From positions 1-64,000 of the forward strand of contig JBJEPW010000043.1 of assembly GCA_051881435.1 (NCBI GenBank): 64,000 nt of DNA, written 5' to 3'. The stretch comes from Fimenecus sp051881435. Lineage in GTDB: Bacteria; Bacillota; Clostridia; Oscillospirales; Acutalibacteraceae. This document shows, piece after piece, positions 58,207 to 64,000 of this stretch; the stretch's first letter is position 1, and each line of letters begins with the position of its first letter. Under the pieces are notes generated by a model, which saw only the letters and a list, made by a program, of their open reading frames with translations, had not been told where the DNA came from and searched no databases. The position numbers and the translations under genes are program-made.

Positions 58207-59564
58207 AGCGTTACACCGTCCTTGAATATGGCAATTTCGCGATATGCGTTTTGCTCGTTTTTCGTTTCATTGCCGTTTACAGTCTCCACGAGCAAGTCGA
58301 AAAGTTCTTTTTCCGTGCCTTTTTGCGCGTCAAAATCAATCCACTTGCTTTTCTTTTGACTGATTGCTGTATTTGTTGCGATTTTCAGCGTAGGAACAGG
58401 CGCGCCGAGAGGCGTTCCCCTGCCCGTTGTAAACAGAATAAGGTGACAGCCCGCCGCCGTGAGATTTGTGACAGCCACCATATCGTTACCCGGACCGTTT
58501 AACAGATTAAGCCCTGATTTTTCGGCAGTATCGCCGTAGTCAAGCACCGCCGTTACAGGCGCTGTACCGCCCTTTTGCACACAGCCGAGGGATTTTTCCT
58601 CCAAAGTGGTAATACCGCCCGCCTTGTTGCCGGGCGAGGGATTCTCGCTGACAGGCTGATGGTTTGCGATAAAATATTCTTTGTAATTGTTGATAAGACG
58701 AACCGTATCTCCGAAAACCGCTTCATTTACGCATCGGTTCATCAAAATCTGCTCTGCACCGAACATTTCGGGCACTTCGGTAAGCACGGCCGTACCACCC
58801 ATAGCGACAAGTTTATCCGTTATTCTGCCGCAAAGCGGATTTGCGGTTATTCCCGAAAGCCCGTCGCTCCCGCCGCATTTCAAGCCGATTTTTAAGGACG
58901 AAATCGGCACGGGTGTGCGCTTGTCCTCACCTGCAAGTTTTTGCAGTTCGGCTATAATGCGTTCGCCCTCGCTGATTTCATCGGCGCAATCCTGACAGTT
59001 CAAAAAGCGTATTCTTTTTTCATTCACTTCGCCGAGGACTTTTTTAAATTCCCCGATATTGTTGTTTTCACAGCCCAAACCAAGCACCAGAACACCCCCT
59101 GCGTTTGGGTGTTTCACAAGCCCTGCAAGGATTTTTTGCGTAGTACTGTGGTCGCCGCCCAACTGACTGCACCCGTAAGGGTGAGTAAAGCAAAACGCGC
59201 CCGTTTTTTGCGCCAATTTTTGCGCGATACCGTTTACACAGCCAACGGTGGAAATGATCCAAATATCGTTGCGAATACCCACCTCGCCGTTTTCACGGAC
59301 ATAGGCATTTACCGAAACGGAATTTTGGGGTTCGGGATAGGTAAAATCGGGTGCATATTCATATGCAAGCGTGCCTGAAAGCGCGGTTTTCAAATTATGG
59401 GAATGTATATGCTCCCCTGCCCCGATATCCTCTGTTGCCACACCGATGGGAAAGCCGTATTTGATAATTCTCTCACCTTTTTTTATGTCTTTCACGGCGT
59501 ACTTGTGCCCGTCGGAAAGGCAGACCTTAACATTATCCTTGGGGTGGATTACGACATACTCCAT
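58203..59564 (-). CDS. uxaA: Altronate dehydratase family protein (UxaA-like)
   Basis: 453 aa aldonic-acid dehydratase: N-terminal SAF domain (1-75, HPKDNVKVCL and AGEHIHSHNLK), then the UxaA/GarD core with RNDIWIISTVGC, YGCSQLGGD, LKCGGSDGLSGI and NPSPGNKAGGITTLEEKSLG. These iron-dependent enzymes dehydrate altronate, galactarate or, in the Campylobacter jejuni fucose locus, probably fuconate, to 2-keto-3-deoxy acids. It overlaps the UxaB-like gene by 16 bases and the amidohydrolase by 4. Substrate could be altronate, fuconate or 6-deoxy-altronate. GGGAGG precedes the start. Confidence 0.85.
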   Translation of the reverse strand: MEYVVIHPKDNVKVCLSDGHKYAVKDIKKGERIIKYGFPIGVATEDIGAGEHIHSHNLKTALSGTLAYEYAPDFTYPEPQNSVSVNAYVRENGEVGIRNDIWIISTVGCVNGIAQKLAQKTGAFCFTHPYGCSQLGGDHSTTQKILAGLVKHPNAGGVLVLGLGCENNNIGEFKKVLGEVNEKRIRFLNCQDCADEISEGERIIAELQKLAGEDKRTPVPISSLKIGLKCGGSDGLSGITANPLCGRITDKLVAMGGTAVLTEVPEMFGAEQILMNRCVNEAVFGDTVRLINNYKEYFIANHQPVSENPSPGNKAGGITTLEEKSLGCVQKGGTAPVTAVLDYGDTAEKSGLNLLNGPGNDMVAVTNLTAAGCHLILFTTGRGTPLGAPVPTLKIATNTAISQKKSKWIDFDAQKGTEKELFDLLVETVNGNETKNEQNAYREIAIFKDGVTL

Positions 59565-60874
59565 TGAAGCGCCTCCCTCATACCGCAGTTTTGAATTTTA
59601 TCAATACTTTCGTTCACGAGGTCAGTGAAAACGCTCAAATCCTGTCCCCACAAGGTTGTATTTGCAAGAATTTCCGCAACGCCGTTACACTTTATAAAGG
59701 CAACCGCCGATTTATCGTCCTGTACCTCGCTCGTTTTGTAATACTCCATAAGGCAAGCAAGAGAAAACGCAAGGGGTTTTGGCAAAGCGTTGTTCTTCTT
59801 TACATAATCCGTGATTGTGGGCAAAACTCTTGCCGTGAATTTGCTGACGGAATTTAAGGAAATAGATTTCCACAGATGTTTGATATAAGGATTGCCGAAA
59901 CGCTCCAAAACCGCATTGGCAAACGCCTTGTTTTCCTCGGTTTCGCCGAGAGTCGGTAAAATAAACTGAAACAGACAGGTATTAAGATACGCGTTTAACT
60001 GTTCGTCTTTTAAGCTCTCCCCTACCGTTTCCACGCCGCACAGAAGCGACGGAAACACAAGAGAGGTGTGGGAGCCGTTTAAAATACGCACTTTCATTTT
60101 TTTGTAGGGCGCAACATCATCCGTCCAAATCACATTGAAGCCTGCGGTTTGTAAGGGCAATTCTTTTTCAAAATCCCCCTCGATTACCCAAAGGTGGTAT
60201 GGCTCTGCCGTATCTAAAAGCGCGTCACGGTAACCGATTTCCGTGAAAATCCTTTCCGCCTCGTCTGTTGGGTAGCCTGTAACAATGCGGTCAACAAGGG
60301 TGTTGCAGAAAGTGTTTTCGGTTTTTATCCACTCGGAAAATTCGCTTTCCAAATTCCACAGTTCGGCATATTGAAGCACGCATTTTTTCAGTTCCTTACC
60401 GTTATTGTCGATAAGTTCACAAGCCAAAATCACAAAGCCGTTTAACCGCTTTTTATATCTCGCATACAAAAACTGCGTAAGCTTTGCGGGAAAAGACGCG
60501 GCGGGTTTATCTGTGAAATTGCAGGTTTCATCAAAGCAAATACCTGCTTCGGTGGTGTTGGAAATAATAAAGCGCAAATCGGGATTTTCGGCAAGGGACA
60601 AAAACGCGTCAAAATCACGGTAAGGATTGACCGCGCGGGAAACGGCGTGAATTTCCGTTCTTTCGTAGGTTTCTTTTCCGTTTTCAATGCCGCGCAAAAT
60701 CAGATTGTATTTGCCGTTTTGTGAGTTGATTTTCTCCACCGCGCCCGAATCGGTGGGCGAAACAATCACGATTTTGCCGTCATACAGATTTTTCTTGTTG
60801 AGCGCGTCAACAAAATAATCCGCAAAGCCTCTTAAAAAATTACCTGTGCCGAATTGCAGTATTGTTTCTTTCAT
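59549..60874 (-). CDS. uxaB: Tagaturonate reductase-like enzyme (UxaB-like, mannitol dehydrogenase family)
   Basis: 441 aa NAD-dependent long-chain dehydrogenase. N-terminal Rossmann motif QFGTGNFLRGF (7-17); catalytic Lys261 with Asn266 and His269 in KVRILNGSH, the family signature. UxaB reduces D-tagaturonate to D-altronate. It is about 40 residues shorter than the E. coli enzyme, mainly at the ends. In this operon its substrate might be a 5-keto-L-fuconate or tagaturonate formed by the adjacent zinc dehydrogenase. Two bases separate it from that gene. Confidence 0.85.
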   Translation of the reverse strand: MKETILQFGTGNFLRGFADYFVDALNKKNLYDGKIVIVSPTDSGAVEKINSQNGKYNLILRGIENGKETYERTEIHAVSRAVNPYRDFDAFLSLAENPDLRFIISNTTEAGICFDETCNFTDKPAASFPAKLTQFLYARYKKRLNGFVILACELIDNNGKELKKCVLQYAELWNLESEFSEWIKTENTFCNTLVDRIVTGYPTDEAERIFTEIGYRDALLDTAEPYHLWVIEGDFEKELPLQTAGFNVIWTDDVAPYKKMKVRILNGSHTSLVFPSLLCGVETVGESLKDEQLNAYLNTCLFQFILPTLGETEENKAFANAVLERFGNPYIKHLWKSISLNSVSKFTARVLPTITDYVKKNNALPKPLAFSLACLMEYYKTSEVQDDKSAVAFIKCNGVAEILANTTLWGQDLSVFTDLVNESIDKIQNCGMREALQWSMS

Positions 60875-60876
60875 TT

Positions 60877-61896
60877 TTATTCCCCGAATTCAATTAAAAG
60901 TTTAGCAAGTGTGCCGTCGTTATGAGAAAGCGCCTCAAACGCCTCGTGGGCATTATCAATGCCGTAAACGCCGCTGACCATCTTCAATACATCTGCCTTT
61001 TTGCTTGCAACCAAATCAATCAGTTCTTCAAAGTCTTTTGTAAAGGCATTGCGGCTGCCGAAAATGTTCAGTTCTTTTTTGAGAATAACGGAATGGACAA
61101 AGGTAGTTTCCCGCTTACCGTTGCCGATTAAAATAATATTTGCGCCGTGCGCCGATTCGTTAATACAATTCAAAAATGTTTCGGGTGCTCCGCAGGCTTC
61201 AACGCAAACATCAAACCCGTTACCGTTTGTAAATTCATCACAAGCGGTATGCAAATCCGTTTCTTTCACATTCACCGTGCAGTCCGCGCCGTATTCCTTT
61301 GCAAGGTTTAAACGGCTTTCGAGCATATCGGCGATAAGCACCCGCGCGCCCATTGCCTTTGCTTTCATCAGGGCAAAAAGTCCGATAGGTCCTGCGCCCA
61401 TTACAAGCAGATTGTCGCCCGATTTCACTTCTGCACGGGACAGCGCGTGGCAACTGATGGAAAACGGCTCAATCAGGGCAAGTTCTTTTGCGGTTAAGCC
61501 CTTACCGTCTATAATTCTTTCAACGGGCATGGTGATATACTCCTGAAAACTGCCGTCTCGCTGCACGCCCATCGTCTGATTATCGTGGCAGGCGTTCACA
61601 ATCCCGCGCTTACAGGCGTAACACGCGCCGCAGTTAAAATAAGGGTTACAGGTGACGATATCGCCTGCTTTCAGTCCTTTGCTGTTTTCGGGTATTTCCA
61701 CAATCTGTGCGGAAAATTCGTGCCCGGGGATTCTGGGGTATGTGGTAAAGGGCTGATTGCCTGTATAGGACGCCACATCTGCACCGCAAATGCCGCAATA
61801 AAGCACCTTTAACAGCGCCTCGCCCTTTTGCGCTTTGGGCATATCCTTTTCAACGATTTTAATTTCACCGGGTTTTGTAATCTGAATGGCTTTCAT
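60877..61896 (-). CDS. Zinc-dependent alcohol dehydrogenase, L-galactonate/L-idonate dehydrogenase-like
   Basis: 339 aa medium-chain dehydrogenase. Catalytic zinc ligands Cys34 (or Cys37), His59 and Glu60 (CGICGAD, GHEF); structural zinc loop CGACYACKRGIVNAC; Rossmann GAGPIGLF near 170. Start 61896 follows GGAGG. It resembles the sugar-acid 5-dehydrogenases (LgoD/IdnD-type), where LgoD oxidises L-galactonate to D-tagaturonate, exactly the substrate of UxaB. With L-fuconate it would give the 6-deoxy analogue. Substrate is inferred from neighbours. Confidence 0.75.
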   Translation of the reverse strand: MKAIQITKPGEIKIVEKDMPKAQKGEALLKVLYCGICGADVASYTGNQPFTTYPRIPGHEFSAQIVEIPENSKGLKAGDIVTCNPYFNCGACYACKRGIVNACHDNQTMGVQRDGSFQEYITMPVERIIDGKGLTAKELALIEPFSISCHALSRAEVKSGDNLLVMGAGPIGLFALMKAKAMGARVLIADMLESRLNLAKEYGADCTVNVKETDLHTACDEFTNGNGFDVCVEACGAPETFLNCINESAHGANIILIGNGKRETTFVHSVILKKELNIFGSRNAFTKDFEELIDLVASKKADVLKMVSGVYGIDNAHEAFEALSHNDGTLAKLLIEFGE

Positions 61897-61901
61897 TTTG
61901 C

Positions 61902-63107
61902 TTATGCCTCCGTGTCGATATAGTCTTTGTTCCAAATGACCGCCGTTTTTAACGGCGCACCCTTGGAATAGATTTTATTTTCGTATGCGTCTATGGGATT
62001 TTTTGTAAATTCGTCCTTTTCTATGAGTTCTACAAGGCGGTCAAATTTACTTTCGCAAAGCAGTTCGATTGCAGTTTCCATATGCTTTTGCGTAAAGTTG
62101 ATAGACGCTAAAATCACCTGATTTTTAAAGCCGAAGGGCATGGTGTCAAAAGTCACTTTCGGCCCTAAGGAAAAACTGTTGTAAATCCCGTTACAGCCGA
62201 GAACACCTTGCGCAAAGGCAATTCTATGCTCAACCTCTGTACCGCTTGTGCCTACAAAAACAGTTGCCGTACCGCCGATTTTGTCAAGTATTGCCTTGGC
62301 GGTTTCACTTTCCGAAAGTCCGTTGACGGAAAGATAATCACATTTCAGTTCCGCTTTTACAAACTCTGCTTTTTTGCTGTTTTCATCACTTCTTGCCACG
62401 AATAAAATATTCGCTTGCGGGTGATTTCGGCGGATTTGGTCGCCGATGAAAAGTCCCGTTGTACCAAGGCCGAAAATGACAACACGCTCGAATGTGTTTT
62501 CTACGGCTTTTTTACGGGCGGTTTGCTCATCGCATTTTTCTTTTGCAAGCTCCACGCGGAAATTCTGCGCCTCGCCGATGTCGCACATTCTTTCATGCTG
62601 AAATACCGCGCAGGCGTAGGGGTCGGAAAAGACCAGTTTTTTCGCAAGGGAAAGGGGAAGTTTTCGGAGTCCCTCGTATTTTTTCGGCAAATGCAAAAGC
62701 ATATCGGGGTTGAAATATCCCTTGTCACAGAAAATGCCGTCCGCGCCGTCACAGCCGTATTCAAAATAGGTTTCGTCCTCTGTAAATCGGGTGGGGTCAA
62801 AGCTGTCGCCGCCGCGGATTAACACAATGGCAAAGCGGTTTTCCTGCGGCACCCACACAACGCCCTCGTGCCCGTTGATAAGCCGTTTTTCGCCCTGCGG
62901 GAATTTGGGATTTAACGCGCCTCGCGCCCCCATTTTCATCAGTTCGTAATCCGTACCGCAAAAGCCGCAGAACACAGGGACGGCGGGAATCCCTGCCTTT
63001 TTATCCTCTCCCCGCAGTCTTTGGCGGGGTGAGTTTATCAGGTTGATTTCGCCGTATCTGAGCGGTTCTTTTTCATCATTTACAAAATAGGTACCGCAAG
63101 TTTTCAT
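61902..63107 (-). CDS. Glucose dehydrogenase-family aldose 1-dehydrogenase
   Basis: 401 aa. N-terminal zinc region FCGFCGTD (Cys47, Cys50) and GHEG (His80, Glu81); a DGADGIFCDKGYFNP segment like the substrate loop of archaeal-type glucose dehydrogenases; Rossmann motif GLGTTG (213-218). This family oxidises aldoses (glucose, galactose, xylose, arabinose) at C1 to lactones. Placed first among the catabolic genes of the fucosidase operon, it is the best candidate for an L-fucose or L-galactose dehydrogenase. Five bases separate it from the zinc alcohol dehydrogenase gene. Longer than usual for the family (about 360) with divergent middle region. Confidence 0.75.
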   Translation of the reverse strand: MKTCGTYFVNDEKEPLRYGEINLINSPRQRLRGEDKKAGIPAVPVFCGFCGTDYELMKMGARGALNPKFPQGEKRLINGHEGVVWVPQENRFAIVLIRGGDSFDPTRFTEDETYFEYGCDGADGIFCDKGYFNPDMLLHLPKKYEGLRKLPLSLAKKLVFSDPYACAVFQHERMCDIGEAQNFRVELAKEKCDEQTARKKAVENTFERVVIFGLGTTGLFIGDQIRRNHPQANILFVARSDENSKKAEFVKAELKCDYLSVNGLSESETAKAILDKIGGTATVFVGTSGTEVEHRIAFAQGVLGCNGIYNSFSLGPKVTFDTMPFGFKNQVILASINFTQKHMETAIELLCESKFDRLVELIEKDEFTKNPIDAYENKIYSKGAPLKTAVIWNKDYIDTEA

Positions 63108-63131
63108 AGTAAAACCCTCTTTCTGAATAAA

Positions 63132-64000
63132 TTAAAATGCTTGTATGTCCATTTTCACATTGCCGTCTTTATCCACGGTAATAACCGTGCCGCCCAGCGT
63201 TTTGCCCGAGAAATAGCAATTATACGAGCTTTTGGTCATATAGCAGAGTTTGACGCCCTCGTAATCGGCTACAAAATTGTTGTTGTGGTCATGCCCTGCA
63301 AACATATGCGTGCCGCCGTTCGCTTTGAAAACATCAAAAAAGCCGTCGTTATCGCGTGCGGTGCAGGTATCCTCTTGTCTTAACCCCATTTCAAAGTTGT
63401 TCAGTTCCTTATACTCAGGCACGGGCACATGCACAAATGCCATATTGGGAACGGCTTTACCGCTTGTTTTTTCAATGCCGTCAACAGCCCATTTATACCA
63501 TTCAATCTGATTTTCGTTCACGCCGCCGTCGGAAATCTCGCCGTCGGTAATTCTGTACTGCCCGTCATCAAACAGAAAGAGAGAATATACGACTTCGCTG
63601 TTTCTCGTGAGGTTGACAATATAGTTCCCCATACCGTTCATGCCGTCCGGTCCGCATTGAAACAGGCAATTTTCGGCATTTTCGTAGATTTCGCAGAGTT
63701 TGGATTTATCGGCTCTGCCCTCGTAATCGTGATTCCCGAAAACGGGCGCCCAGGGAATACCGAATTGCTCCATAAAATCACAGAATTTTTGCGTGCTGAT
63801 GTCATTCCAAGCGGTCAGCACAGTGTCGCCGCCGACAATAATTAAATCGGGTTTTACTTCTTGTATCAGTTGTTTGAGTTGGATTTCGCTCATACCGTCC
63901 AAAATGAAGTTAATACCAAGGAAAGCCGCAAATGTGCCGTGATTGCGGATATGTATGTCGGTCAGGCAAAGAATTTTAGCGTCCTTGTCACCGATTTCAA
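63132..64000 (-). CDS. Metallophosphoesterase, 5' end beyond the window
   Basis: Partial: the frame stays open to position 64000, so the true start is outside. The visible part begins EIGDKDAKILCLTDIHIRNHG, giving metal motif D-x-H; then VGGDTV (GD), FGNHDYEG (GNHD), FVHVPVPE and GHDHNN. The C-terminus contains no membrane segment. Related to the phosphoesterase at 48139-49173, with the same PWAP-VFGNHD layout. First visible gene of the fucosidase operon, 24 bases before the dehydrogenase gene. Substrate unknown. Confidence 0.85.
   Translation of the reverse strand, partial: EIGDKDAKILCLTDIHIRNHGTFAAFLGINFILDGMSEIQLKQLIQEVKPDLIIVGGDTVLTAWNDISTQKFCDFMEQFGIPWAPVFGNHDYEGRADKSKLCEIYENAENCLFQCGPDGMNGMGNYIVNLTRNSEVVYSLFLFDDGQYRITDGEISDGGVNENQIEWYKWAVDGIEKTSGKAVPNMAFVHVPVPEYKELNNFEMGLRQEDTCTARDNDGFFDVFKANGGTHMFAGHDHNNNFVADYEGVKLCYMTKSSYNCYFSGKTLGGTVITVDKDGNVKMDIQAF

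Noticed and set aside
59549..59564. Overlap of the UxaA-like and UxaB-like genes as a sign of a frameshifted fusion
   Set aside because: Both proteins have complete ends and the UxaA-like gene has its own GGGAGG site, so this is ordinary translational overlap.

Overview
The window looks like chromosomal DNA from a spore-forming, anaerobic gut member of the Clostridia (Bacillota), probably an uncultured Oscillospirales-type lineage. The reasons are Gram-positive ribosome binding sites and sigma-A promoters, a complete gerA-type germination operon, a DUF421/DUF4363 pair, a Bce-type peptide-resistance module, and a heavy load of host-glycan enzymes. No rRNA, phage, transposase or CRISPR array was seen. 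The lineage is inferred from gene content, not from a marker search.

Layout. 1-4.1 kb: a MITE-like repeat, then a GntR-ABC ATPase-permease operon on the minus strand. 4.2-17.9 kb: glycan enzymes (GH51 arabinofuranosidase, GH38 mannosidase, nagB, the operon pgcA / NifU-like / second GH38, GH36 alpha-galactosidase). Between nagB and the second GH38 lies a small cassette that looks like a type I toxin-antitoxin module with a highly folded leader. 17.9-25 kb: an EAL phosphodiesterase, gerAA-AB-AC, DUF421 and DUF4363. 25-29 kb: sialic acid catabolism (nanE-nanK-BNR protein, with nanA divergent). 29-38 kb: a parvulin foldase, a metallophosphoesterase, a Bce-type two-component/ABC module with a visible operator, and an XRE membrane regulator. 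37.9-44.4 kb: housekeeping genes pckG and polA / (LMW-PTP-RimI fusion) / tsaD. 44.4-48.1 kb: a repeat-rich accessory patch with an RHH regulator, a GT2 glycosyltransferase, a 154-bp tandem repeat, tRNA-Gly(CCC) and a SWIM protein. 48.1-64 kb: a long minus-strand operon that runs off the right edge.

The right-hand operon is the most interesting part. It joins two alpha-L-fucosidases (GH29, GH95) and an unassigned glycosidase-like protein to a glucose-dehydrogenase-family enzyme, an amidohydrolase (candidate lactonase), a zinc alcohol dehydrogenase, a tagaturonate-reductase-like enzyme and an altronate-dehydratase-like enzyme. No kinase, isomerase or aldolase of the classical fucose route is present in the window. 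I infer a non-phosphorylating oxidative pathway for L-fucose or L-galactose, possibly inverting C5 by oxidation and reduction before dehydration. An AT-rich two-gene segment has entered this operon and left a mosaic, duplicated 3' end of the amidohydrolase gene.

Together the genes describe a bacterium that trims host or dietary glycans (mannose, galactose, arabinose, fucose, sialic acid), feeds sialic acid and GlcNAc towards fructose-6-phosphate, can sporulate, and defends itself against antimicrobial peptides. All assignments come from reading motifs and gene order. No database search was run.
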